A stretch of 21,400 bases of DNA, taken from Oppiella nova (taxonomy: Eukaryota > Arthropoda > Arachnida > Sarcoptiformes > Oppiidae). The stretch lies in contig CAJPVJ010000313.1 in NCBI GenBank assembly GCA_905397405.1, forward strand, positions 1 to 21,400, written 5' to 3'. The notes below the pieces were generated by a model. The model had not been told where the DNA came from, made no database searches, and saw nothing but the letters and a program-made list of their open reading frames with translations. Shown here one piece after another: positions 1-10,420 of this stretch. The first letter of the stretch is position 1; each line of letters starts with the position of its first letter. The translations under genes were made by a program, and so were the position numbers.

Positions 1-1389
1 CATACCCGGTGCTCTCATAACACCTTAATTAAATAATTTGTATTGAGTAAGGTGGTTCAAAATGCTATGAAATTCATTATGTTCACGTTTTATAATTATT
101 TTTAATTTACACTGATTTTAATGATAACTTTGCACATTAAATACTTAATATTTTTTTATGTACTGTATTAATTAATTGTTATTTGATACCCTGATGAGTA
201 CTGATGTATCATTGTAATATTAATACTTTTAAATAAACTAATATCAAGCATAAAATCTTGCTACCTTAATATCATTTATAAAACTATTGAAATATGAATT
301 ATCACAAAATAAATATTTAAATATTTGGGTAAACAAAAATGTATTAGGGGTGATTCACATATTACGTTCGCACTTGGGGGGAGGGAGGGGGTCGGTCAAA
401 GCGAACTTTTGCGAACGAGAGGGGGGAGGGGGTTGAGACCTTAAGAACGTTCGCACTTAAATAATAAAAGGATTAATTTTTATCAAAGTTAATATTTTAA
501 AAACAACTGTTTTATAATTTTGAATGAATAAATGAACTTTGAATAGATTTATTTCCTGTTTATGAACGATATTTTGAAAGTGAAAAATGATTTAAAAAAT
601 GATTTTTTAAAACATCACAAGTATCACAATTGAAATCATACTATCGCTGACAACATGATCACCTAGAGCACTATTCTTAAAATTATTATCTATACTATTA
701 ATACCAGAATATATTATTTATAATCATATAATTAGTGTACAGTAGTGCTGTGAAAAAGTCTATCTAAAAATATTAATACCTTAACATTTAAATTGTACCC
801 AAAGTATTTAAACTAAACTTGAGCATTTTTAAATCTTTATTAAATTAGAACAAAAATGTTTATCATTCTCAATTTATATTTTTAATTCACTTCATTGAAA
901 CATTTAATCAAGGTTGGATATAATATCACAAATGTCCGTCACACTTATAACGAAATCCGGGCATTTACCAGGATAGTTTACAACACTATTTATAATTATA
1001 GATAAGTACTGTAGTGAACCTAATCCCCAGAAGCAATAGATACGGAAACTTCAATAATAATAATTTAATGATTATTGTCAGATGTAATTGGTTTATGGGT
1101 TAATGGTTGCCATCTATCGAATCAGTTATCTCCACAAAAATAATTACTTTAATTTATTAGATTTTGAAAACAATTAATTAATAATTAATAATTTTATTCT
1201 GAATAAACAAGTAAATTATACATGTGATTATAAATGTTTAGTATCCTAGTATCACCATTGAATAATTAGTACTGTATAACAGATCTACAATATTTAATCT
1301 AAGTTAATTGTTTGGTCAAAACTTTTTAAGTTTATTCTAGTTGTTTGAATAATAAAACTAAACTCGCTATAAATACACGACAATTTGTA
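1..1389. other. AT-rich spacer downstream of receptor gene A
   Basis: I see no coding exon with family similarity here. The stretch is AT-rich and stop-dense on both strands. The one clear anomaly is the G-rich segment at about 350-460, listed separately. The left edge has a splice-donor-like GTATG on the minus strand, but no receptor exon could be built around it. Confidence 0.6.
350..460. repeat. G-rich segment with flanking 12-bp direct repeats
   Basis: The 12-mer ACGTTCGCACTT occurs at 364-375 and again at 447-458. Between the copies are two G-rich runs (376-391 and 419-432) and a pair of GCGAAC motifs (401-406, 411-416), the inverse of the GTTCGC core. This is far from the AT-rich background. 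Similar short G-run segments are scattered in arthropod genomes and are probably remnants of non-autonomous transposons; that link is from memory and unverified. Confidence 0.45.
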
Positions 1390-3040
1390 TTAGTATTTGT
1401 AATCCAAATTACTGAATTGTAAAGTCTGTACAGGAGTTCTATCATAGATCTCATTGAGAAGTGGACAGACATCAGAGGGTAAGGCACTCAAGAAATCAAG
1501 AATAAGTTCTTGTGGTGTCCCTTTAGTACATGTTATAACATTCATGAGTTTTGTGAACTTGGAGTCGGCCTCACACTTGGACTGGTATTTCATTTGCAGA
1601 TATCGTTGAAGTAAATACATGTAAACCTTTTGTTGAAGTCTACAACATAATAAGAATCCAATTTAAATTAGATAATATTACTGTATTTTATATAAATAAT
1701 TACATACTTAATTGTTTCCCTATGGGTTAGGTTTGGCTGATTTGAGTCAAATAACACAATAGCTGTTGACTAGAAATATAATAAATATATCAATTATTAT
1801 TACAATTTATTATTAGTTTAATACCAAATTCAAAATGATTTTGTCGGATTCAAAATATTTTCCATGCTCCAACAACAGTTTTAATGTTGTATACGAATCC
1901 AATTGATAATTTTTGAACACTTGTAATTTCAATAAGGTAGCACAATTGTTTTCCTGATTAACACAATTAAAATTATTATTATTACGAGTTAATTAGCAAA
2001 TTCTTGATTAGGCTATACCTGCGGGAACTTCCAGTGCTCGCACTCGTTATAGTAGTAATGTACTGAACGCATACATGACATTTGGATTAAGCCATACTTC
2101 AAAAGTATTAGTTTATCATTTTCACACATGCTTTGAAAAGTTGTTAATTGTTTGAAATTCTGTATGGTTTCGATGACACCTCTCTCGCAATTAATGGTCA
2201 ACACTTTGATGGCTTCCATTGGGTCTAACACTTGAGTTATGACATCAAAAGTCAAGGTAAACCTACCCTTTTCTGTGGCACTCATGAGTTCCCTAAACTT
2301 CATGCCTTCCGTCTCATTGAACGTATCGTTAGGTATATGTCTGTAAAGAGGAACCACCTCTATATTCAATCTACTTCCGTATGGGATCATTGAATTTGTT
2401 TTCAAACTGACTTTCAGTTCATTAATTTGTAAATTGAGCTCATCTTCAGTTATTGTCTTATTTTCTAAGATTTCTAATAAATTATCCGAAATTTCATTAT
2501 CGATGACCACCAATGACTTGGAAGTGTCGGTCGACACATCTGTTTTGGCTATTATTTTACTAATGAGTTGTTTTTGTTTATTGTCTCGTATTTTACGTTT
2601 TCTAATCTCCTTTTCCTCGTCATTCAATATAAACTCCTATAAATTGATTCATTATTTATATTTTAATACTTATTGGCAATAAAAATAGCTTTTAAATACT
2701 TTTCTCATTCCTATGCCAAAACACTTTTGAAGTCTACATTTCCGACACACAGTTCTCATCTCCACATCGGTTGGACACTTGTTATCGTAATTACATTTCA
2801 ACGTCTGTTAGCATTCAATTAATTAACTATTTTTTAAAAATTTTAAATAAAATTTACATTTAATTTGTGGGCATTTCTCCGGAAGTATGTTTTACAGGGT
2901 TGACACGAAAGGGCGCAAAAATTTCGTCCTAAATATTATCATTTAAATTATAAATATTTCATATCATGTCACAAATAGTTACCCTGAGCTTTAGCACCAC
3001 AAACACCACATAAATTTCCAGATTTATTTGATGCTGACAT
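1390..3040 (-). CDS. Nuclear receptor A, HR96-like, divergent P-box
   Basis: This is a ligand-type nuclear receptor, expected to act in the nucleus. Seven exons: 2983-3040, 2858-2928, 2700-2804, 2019-2636, 1825-1953, 1708-1769 and 1390-1639, giving about 430 aa. All junctions are GT-AG and the frame stays open. Finger 1 is built on CGVC and CQPC (C-X2-C-X13-C-X2-C); finger 2 is C-X5-C-X9-C-X2-C and ends in CRKCRLQKCFGIGMRK. The ligand-binding domain shows the helix 3-5 signature (FKQLTTFQSMCENDKLILLK) and TAIVLFDSNQPNL in exon 6. The AF-2 helix LLNEIY (about residues 408-413) fits the PhiPhi-x-E-PhiPhi rule and is followed by a 15-residue tail absent from C-F. The P-box reads QPCKT instead of ESCKA, so DNA specificity may differ. 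The start is the only in-frame ATG just before finger 1. Family call is strong; the HR96 assignment rests on the paralogs. Confidence 0.9.
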
Positions 3041-3230
3041 TTCTAAATTAAATTATGATCACATTTATAAATTTTCTAAAATTTAAACTTTATTATTTCA
3101 CTTAATTTTGTAAATTACTTGTATTCAAATGATAAACACAACAAATAATAACAAAGTGATGCCATGTTTTGTTCATCAATTTATGATTTCCGTTCATGAC
3201 TGATAGATAAATCAAATATACGGTATCTCT

Positions 3231-3244
3231 CTTATCAAGGCTAA
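3231..3244 (-). promoter_or_regulatory. GATA-type upstream block of gene A
   Basis: On the coding strand the block reads TTAGCCTTGATAAG, with a TGATAA core matching WGATAR. It lies about 190 bp upstream of the gene A start. The same block, usually with AGATAA, occurs upstream of C, D, E and F. A regulatory role is inference from conservation and position. Confidence 0.45.
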
Positions 3245-3304
3245 ATAGTCTAGAGACAAGGGCTTATAAGTTATGATGCACTTTAATATTATACATTTAT
3301 TTAT

Positions 3305-3545
3305 AATACAGAATTTGTATACAAGTAAATTTATTAGTTAAAGAACTTTATTTAAACATTATAGTAAGTTTTTAATCTGGGCATGTTAACTTTATAAATT
3401 CAGTAACTTTTTTATGAATTTTTTNAATACAGAATTTGTATACAAGTAAATTTATTAGTTAAAGAACTTTATTTAAACATTATAGTAAGTTTTTAATCTG
3501 GGCATGTTAACTTTATAAATTCAGTAACTTTTTTATGAATTTTTT
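3305..3545. repeat. Exact 120-bp direct duplication flanking one N
   Basis: Bases 3305-3424 and 3426-3545 are identical, offset by 121, with a single N at 3425 as the only separator. An exact copy on each side of an N is best explained by two contigs whose ends overlap but were not merged. Confidence 0.85.
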
Positions 3546-3574
3546 TAATTTTTAGTTTTATTTTATTATTAAAT

Positions 3575-5247
3575 TTAATCAAATATATTTTGCCTGTTAT
3601 TATGTCTATCAAATATTTCATTGAAAAGGGGACTGATATCAGGTGGCAAGTTATCCAGGCAATATTGCATAAGTTTGCGCACACTGTGGGTACAATTGAC
3701 TGCATCCATGAGTTGTGCAAACTTTGATTTCGCATCCGATTCGGAGCCGTATTTTAAATGTAAATATCGGTGAAGTAAATACATGTAAACTCGTTGTTGT
3801 AGTCTATAATACATAAATAATTATACATTTTAATAATTTAACCAAATTCAATCACACAAATAATATACTTAATTGGTTCTCGATAAACAAGGTTTGGGTT
3901 GTTTGGGTCAAATAAAACGATTGCTTTTAACTGTTTGCAAAAACAAGTAATAAATTATAATTGCAAAATATTCTTGGTACAATTAGAATGTGCATTACTA
4001 TGTCCAGAATAATATCGTCGGAATCGTATTCCTTTTTCAATTGACATAATTTTTCAATCGGCAAATGCAAGTCATTTCTAATATTGTCTTTAAGTAACTT
4101 CACTTTAACTAGAGTTGAGTTGCAATCGTTCTAGGTAATTATAATAAAATAATTAAAATAATTAAAACATAACTATAAATACCTATACAAACCATAGGAA
4201 CCCTCCAGTATCCAGATTCGTAGTCATAACAGGTCATTGAGCGCATACATGCCATATGAATAGCACCGTATTTCAGAAGTAAGATTTGATCCTGCTCACA
4301 CATACTTTGAAATGCATGGAGGCTTTTGAACGACTTGACCACGTATTTGGTGATTACTTCAAATTTGATAACACCCAGTTTAATGGCATCAAATATATTG
4401 TCCACTTGTGATGTGGACTCAAGTAAAGGGAGTCTCGTGTTATCATTGACTTTAATTAATTCAATAAATCTCATGATTTCTGTCTCATTAAATGAATGTC
4501 TTTGAATGGGTCTCTCTATAGCCACTAAATCGCTATTTGTTTGGCTATTAATCTCATTTGACACATAGTTTTCAATCTCAATAATTTGTAAATTATGTGT
4601 CTCTTCACATATATTGTTATTTTCTAAAATATCCACTAAATCCACATTTTCTGTCACTTGATTATCGATATCAATAAGTGACTGACCATCTGCATTGGTT
4701 TTTGACTCATCAGGTTTGTCTATTATGTCATTGGTAATCACATTTTGTTTATGTTTCGTATTTTTCCGTTTAAGTCTCCATGTCTTCCTATCCTCATCAT
4801 TGAGTGTCCATTCCTATGAACAAAAAACACTGACATTAGTATTATATAATAATAACTGCAAATTAATTATCAAAACTTTTCTCATGCCAATAGCGAAACA
4901 CTTTTTAAGTCTACATTTCCCACAAACTCGTCGCATCTTCACATCTATTTGACAGTTGTCTCCGTAACGACACTTCAATTCCTTAACAAATATTACAATT
5001 TTTTTATAGTTTTATATTTAACATTGAAATTAGGATTAATAAAATGTATTACATTATAAACCAATGCATTTCTCCTGAAGAATGATTTACACGATTCACA
5101 CGAAAGGGCGCAGAAATTTTTGGCTAAATATAAGTTATATTAAAGCAAGTTTGTGTTGATTATTAACTTTAATATAAGCTAATAATTACCAATAGCTATA
5201 TCGCCACAAACGCCACATATTTTAGCAGGTTTCATTGATTCTGTCAT
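3575..5247 (-). CDS. Nuclear receptor B, HR96-like
   Basis: Seven exons: 5190-5247, 5062-5123, 4877-4981, 4193-4813, 3999-4130, 3869-3930 and 3575-3803, about 422 aa with every junction GT-AG. Finger 1 uses CGVC and CESC; finger 2 runs from CRYGDNC to CGKCRLKKCFAIGMRK. Exon 2 is 62 nt rather than 71, dropping three residues at its end without changing frame. The P-box is ESCKS, one change from the ESCKA of C to G. The hinge in exon 4 is acidic and Asn/Ile-rich. The ligand-binding domain has FKSLHAFQSMCEQDQILLLK, then KAIVLFDPNNPNL, then AF-2 LFNEIF (about residues 406-411) with an extra 9-residue tail. The start ATG gives MTESMKPAK before the first zinc cysteine. The donor after exon 4 (GTTTGT) is weaker than in the paralogs. 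Its upstream region carries a 128-bp tandem duplication. Confidence 0.9.
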
Positions 5248-5389
5248 ACCCTAATATTTTGTCCAATGTTTATTAACATTTAATTCATTTTATATATAAT
5301 TCTTTATGGCAAACAAATTATGTCATTTTAATTAAACTAGACACAGACAATATAGTCATACCATATTTTATTAGCCAATATTAATATTT

Positions 5390-5645
5390 GAAGTTAAGAT
5401 TTACACAGTACTATCTTATCACAAGTAGTTATCAAAAGCTGGTTTTGTTTATTAAAAGTTATGGGTACATTTCACTCAAACTTTAATTCCTGTTTATAAT
5501 ATTAAGAATCAAATCATGAAGTTAAGATTTACACAGTAATATCTTATCACAAGTAGTTATCAAAAACAGGTTTTGTTTATTAAAAGTTATGGGTACATTT
5601 CATTCAAACTTTAATTCCTGTTTATAATATTAAGAATCAAATCAA
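5390..5645. repeat. 128-bp tandem duplication upstream of gene B
   Basis: Copy 1 spans 5390-5517 and copy 2 spans 5518-5645, head to tail with only about five differences. Each carries TATCTTATCACAAG, whose complement has a TGATAAGATA core, a GATA-type site. The unit lies about 145-400 bp upstream of the gene B start. Confidence 0.85.
5415..5425 (-). promoter_or_regulatory. GATA-type site upstream of gene B (first of two)
   Basis: CTTATCACAAG on the plus strand gives TGATAAG on the coding strand, about 170 bp upstream of the start. The second copy is at 5543-5553 in the duplicated unit. The wider TTAGCCTTG part of the block is not conserved here. Confidence 0.35.
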
Positions 5646-5766
5646 ATAATACAATTAAATTTATTCTAATTTGTATTTTATATCATTAATATTTATTATA
5701 AAATTGTCATTTATAACAATATTATGTAAATGTATTTATAACGAATTATTTTAAGTAAATTATTTG

Positions 5767-7374
5767 CTAACCTCTATCTAACATTTGGTTTAAAAGTGGA
5801 CTTATATCATATGGTAATTCATCCAGAAATTTTAAGACTACTTTTTTATTAAGATTACTTGAATAATGTTTTATTTTCATAATTCTTGCTAATTTAGACT
5901 CCGCTTCACATCCATATCTCATTCGCAGATATCTTAGCAGTAAAAACATGTAAACCTTTTGTTGGTGTCTATAATAAATATATTCAACATTTAATAAAAT
6001 ATAGTGAATTAACGTTGCAATTACTTTATAACTTCTCTATGGATTAGATTTGGATGATCTGGAGTAAACAATATAATTGCTGTCATCTGTACAATTATAA
6101 TATTTATAAATATAATATTTTAAAAAATTAATAGATTTTATTTAATACCAAATCAATAAATATCTCATCCGAGTCCAATTCCATTCCCATTTCGCATAAC
6201 ATTTTAATTAGATAGTAAGTGTCCTTGTTAATACCTTTAAATACCTTCATATGCACTAGAGTTGAATTGTTATCATCCTGTTTAATACAAATATATTTAT
6301 TTAATTAAACAAACTTTAATATTAAAACATACTATAGGAACAGCCCATTGCTTCAATTTAAAATCATAAATAGTCATTGAGCGCAGGCATGTCACTTGAA
6401 TGCCATTGTATTTGAGAAGTAGGACCTGGTCACTTTTGCATATATTTTTAAAGGCATTCAGTCTTTTGAATGCTTTGACCGACTTTCGAAATATTTCATC
6501 AAATTTATTGACCGCTAATGTGATGGCATCTAATATATCCTGTACTTGCGATATGAGTTCCAGTGTGGGTAACCTCATGGTATCGATTACACTGATTAAC
6601 TCCGTAAACTTCATACCGTCTCATTGAATGAGTTGTTATTAATTGGCCTCACGATAGGAATCATAGGAATCACTGGTATTTCTGTAGAATCTGAACAAAT
6701 GTTGGTATTGTTTGACAAACTATTTTCAATTTCCTTTATCTGAGAGTTAAGTTTGTCTTCATTTATGTCAATGTTTTCTAAAATCTCAAACAAATTATCC
6801 GACACTTCATTATCTGTGGTCACCATTGGTTGAAATGCTGAAGAGTTGTCATCATTTTTGTCAACTATTTTATTGACATCTTTATGTTGTTTCTTGTCTT
6901 GTATTTGACGTCTTCTACTCTCTTTTTGCTCGCCATTCAGTATCCATTCCTATGAATGGCATAAACTTACTATTAATTATAAAACTATATTAATTATCAT
7001 TACTTTTCTCATGCCAATGGCGAAACATTTTGTAAGTCTGCATTTCCTACATACAATTCTCGATTTAATATCTATTAAACACTTGTCTCCGTAATAACAC
7101 TTCATTTTCTGTACAAATAAATGAATTTAAGTTTTATTTGTAATATATATATAATTATATTTTATATAAAAATTATGGATTACTCGATACTCGAAGGCAT
7201 TTCTCCTAAAGAATGCTTTACACGACTCGCAAGAAAAGGCACAAAAATTTCTCCCTTTAAAATAAACCACAAAATATTTATTTAAAATAAGTTACTATTC
7301 AAATAATCTGGCTATAAATACATACCGAGGGCTTTATCACCACAAACACCACAGATATATTTTGCTTTGTCCAT
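5767..7374 (-). pseudogene. Nuclear receptor C, HR96-like, broken by one frameshift
   Basis: Exons: 7326-7374, 7184-7254, 7004-7108, 6333-6949, 6149-6277, 6025-6086 and 5767-5968, with all splice sites kept. The DNA-binding domain is complete (CGVC, CESCKA, then CYYGDKC to CRKCRLTKCFAIGMRK). In exon 4, where D, E and F read FNE(T/M)ESM, this gene reads FNETV then TGA at 6611-6613. Exon 4 is 617 nt; restoring 4 nt gives 621, a whole number of codons, so a 4-base deletion near 6614 fits. Downstream of it the ligand-binding domain is otherwise open (FKRLNAFKNICKSDQVLLLK, AIILFTPDHPNL). AF-2 reads LLNQML, losing the key Glu. As read, it would yield a 187-aa DNA-binding protein without a ligand domain. 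A recent pseudogene is the simplest reading; an assembly error or a functional short form are alternatives. Confidence 0.8.
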
Positions 7375-8168
7375 TTATGAATTGTTTATATTGTTTATTT
7401 AATATTTAATATTTAATTTATTAAACTAAAATATTTTTCAACGACAAATATTGAGATTAAAATGTAATTTAATAATATTATACTTGGTAATAATTGCACT
7501 TGGTATTAATTTGTGACACAATCGTATATAAACAACAGATTAATGCTGTATGAACTATTGGCCAAAATTTGATTTAAAACCAAAAGTTATAATATCTTAT
7601 CTCAAGGCTAACCCAAATCACAATTTTATACTGGTGTTTGGTAATTGATGACAACTGGTAATTATTTGCTACAATAGCGTATGACTTAATTAATAATGTT
7701 ATACTGTTGATCTAAATTTTAATATTTATAAATATATTTGCATTTACTGAGCTAATAACAATTTACTATAACTAATTACATAATATATAAATAATGTATT
7801 TATTACCTTCTAATTTGTAAACTTATTAACATACTTGAACGATAATATAAATAATTCCTATGCAATTCATTCGTATATTAATATTCCTATGCCGTGTAAT
7901 TCACATTATTTAGTTTTATACAAATTCTCAAATAAATAATTTAATAATTCAATGTTTAATTAAATTTTTATTTATAACGGAATAAATGATATATTTCAGA
8001 AATAAATTCGTATGAATGAAATTAATTTTAAAATACAATAGCACTCAAATATAATAAAAAATAAATAGGTCTAGTAATGTTAGAAATACATATATTCTGT
8101 CATTTAATAATATGTAATAATTTACTATTATTAATAAATATAGTGAGTAACTAATAAATTGGATGTTT
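7375..8168. other. Spacer between genes C and D
   Basis: No gene is seen. Its right-hand part (upstream of C) holds the GATA-type block at 7596-7611. Its left-to-centre AT-rich part, about 7860-8040, is alignable by eye with the matching parts of the D-E and F-G spacers (shared TATTAATATTC and CAATGTTTAATTAA-like stretches), so the duplicated unit included spacer sequence. Confidence 0.6.
7596..7611 (-). promoter_or_regulatory. GATA-type upstream block of gene C
   Basis: The coding strand reads TTAGCCTTGAGATAAG, with an AGATAA core matching WGATAR. It is about 222 bp upstream of the start. A second shared stretch (AAACCAAAAG, plus strand) lies about 10 bp to its left. Confidence 0.5.
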
Positions 8169-9779
8169 CTATGCCCTATCAAATATCTCATTTAAAAGTG
8201 GACTGGTATCGGGTGGTAATGCGTCCAAAAGTTTTAGCACAACTTTCTTATGAAGAATATCTGCATAACCTTTAAGTTTCATAAGTCTTGCAAACTTGGA
8301 GTCCGCTTCACATCCATATTTCAATTGCAGATATCTTAGAAGTATAAACATATAAACCATTTGTTGTTGTCTGTAATAAATATATTAAAATTTTATAAGT
8401 CATTTGAGTGGTACTTAGTCAACTCACTTAATAACTTCTTTATGGATAAAATTGGGATAATTTGGAGTAAACATTGCAATCGCTGTCATCTGTACACATG
8501 AACTAAATATAAGTATTGTTTTATGAAATTAATATATTTTATTGTATACCAAATCAATTAGTGCCTCATCGGAGTCCAATTCCTTTGTCATTTCACATAA
8601 TATTTTAATTGGAATATATATGTTCATGTTACTATTCTTAAATACTTTTATATTAACAAGCGTTGAAGTATTGTTGTCCTGTACATATTAAATACATGTA
8701 TATCGACATCTACTATACGTCTTGTTAAAAATATTACGGCACTTACCATAGGAACAGCCCATTGTTTATATTGATTGTCATACATTGTCAGTGATCGCAG
8801 GGCTGTCATATGAATGGCATTGTATTTTAGTAGCAGTATTTGATCATTTTTGCACATATTCTTGAAAGCATGCAATCTTTTGAACACTTTCACCGATTTC
8901 CTACAAATTTCATCATATTTGTTGACCCATAGTCTAATGCCATCCATGAAATTATGCACTTGTGATGTAATAGTAAATGTGGGGAACCTTATGGTGTTGA
9001 GTACACTCACCAACTCCGTAAACCTCATACTTTCCATTTCATTAAACGTATTGTTATTAATTGGTCTCATGATAGGAATTACAGATAATTCAGTAGACAA
9101 TTCAGTACTATAGGAATCGGTTGACAAACTATTTTCAATGTCTCTTATTTGTGAATTGAGTTTGTCTTCATTTATGTCAGTGTTTTCCAAAATCTCAATG
9201 AAATTATCCGACACTTCATTATCTGTGGTCACCATAGGTTGTGATGATGAAGGCTTGTCATCTAATTTTCCAATAGTTTTATTAATATTATTCTGTTGTT
9301 TATTGTATTGTATTTTCCTTTTTCTAGTCTCCTTTTGCTCGTCATTGAGTATCCATTCCTATAGAATAATACATTATTATTATTATTATTGATAAAGCAT
9401 TTAATATTCATTACTTGTCTCATCCCAATAGCAAAACACTTTTTAAGTCTACATTTGCGACAAATACTTCTCAACTCGATATCAATCAGACAGTTGTCTC
9501 CGTAATAGCACTTTATTTTCTGTTCAAATAAAAGGATTTAAATTTAATTTCTGGCCAATGAGTGAATACATGGATTACCTGATAATTGGATGCATTTCTT
9601 CTGAAGAATGCTTTACACGACTCGCAAGAAAGGGCACAAAAATTTCTCCCTAAATATATAGCACATAATATTTGGTAAATATATCAATAATAGTTATAAT
9701 TTAAAACTTATAAATACATACCGAGAGCTTTATCACCACAAACACCGCAGATTTTGTGTAGCTTTTCCACTTTTGGCAT
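8169..9779 (-). CDS. Nuclear receptor D, HR96-like
   Basis: Exons: 9722-9779, 9579-9649, 9415-9519, 8747-9358, 8550-8678, 8428-8489 and 8169-8370, giving about 412 aa; all GT-AG, with one GTGAGT donor after exon 6. Finger 1 has CGVCGDKALGRNFC and P-box ESCKA. Finger 2 runs CYYGDNC to CRKCRLKKCFAIGMRQ. A basic stretch (KETRKRKIQ) opens exon 4, as expected for the C-terminal extension of the DNA-binding domain. The hinge is acidic (SDNFIEILEN). The ligand-binding domain shows FKRLHAFKNMCKNDQILLLK, then AIAMFTPNYPNF, then AF-2 LLNEIF (about residues 404-409). No tail follows beyond DRA. It looks intact. Start MPKVEKLHK is the only in-frame ATG before finger 1. Confidence 0.92.
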
Positions 9780-10420
9780 GTTTATAGCTAACTTCTAATA
9801 ATGCTTAGTGTATACAATTAGTATAAGGTATCTAAATATTATCAAGATATGATTTATATATTTTATAACATAAAAAATAAAACATGGGAATGGTTATTAT
9901 TGTTTGTGATATAATTAAGTGTAAACACCAGAGTAATGCCGTAATGACATTTAAGCACAATCAGTTTGTTAGAAACCAAAAGTATGAATATGTTATCTCC
10001 ACTTCATTCTCAAGGCTTATTCACACCATAATATAATGCATTTGATTACAACTTTTAATAACAATTACTATACAATAATCGTAATGTACTTTAAGACAAT
10101 TATTTTTATACACAATGCACTGATCAATGCCTGATCAATGGAATTGCATATTAATATTCTGATGATATATTTGTTAATATTACATGATAGCGTAACAGAA
10201 TAGTTTGCTAATTTAAAATTCAATGTTTAATTAATTTTATTATTTTTTATTAATGATAGAATAAAAACATATTTAATAAATAAATTCAATTTAATGAAAA
10301 TAATAGAAAAATACAGTAACAATAACAATACCAATCCTAACGTAGTTCGTGAGTTTTATAAGTTCATTTTTCTGTCATTTGATTATTGGTAATTGTACGT
10401 AGGTGACATGTTGAATATTT
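9780..10420. other. Spacer between genes D and E
   Basis: No gene is seen. It contains a split form of the upstream block of gene D (9992-10018) and, at about 10140-10310, AT-rich sequence resembling the C-D and F-G spacers. Confidence 0.6.
9992..10018 (-). promoter_or_regulatory. Split GATA-type upstream block of gene D
   Basis: The plus strand has GTTATCTC, then about 10 extra bases, then CTCAAGGCTTA. The two halves of the block found intact in C, E and F are both present but separated by a small insertion. It lies about 213 bp upstream of the start. The AGATAA core is kept. Confidence 0.45.

Larger units (their letters stand above)
3041..3574. other. Spacer between genes A and B
   Basis: No gene is seen. 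It contains the upstream region of gene A with a GATA-type block at 3231-3244, and an exact duplication around a single N at 3425 that probably inflates the spacer by about 121 bp. Confidence 0.7.
5248..5766. other. Spacer between genes B and C
   Basis: No gene is seen. It is dominated by a 128-bp tandem duplication (5390-5645) in the region upstream of gene B. Confidence 0.7.

Noticed and set aside
1-60. Minus-strand donor-like GTATG after GAGAGCACCGG, resembling the end of receptor exon 1.
   Set aside because: Only about a dozen bases match, no zinc-finger codons precede it, and no upstream GATA block is found at the expected distance.
3493-3735. A short minus-strand ORF overlapping the end of gene B in another frame.
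   Set aside because: The family-matching frame ends at 3575 with an intact AF-2; this one covers the duplicated assembly junction and has no domain.
8850-9113. Long plus-strand ORFs opposite exon 4 of most receptor genes (also near 2434, 4695, 6400, 11074, 13333).
   Set aside because: They are antisense shadows of the exon 4 coding sequence and share no independent family similarity.
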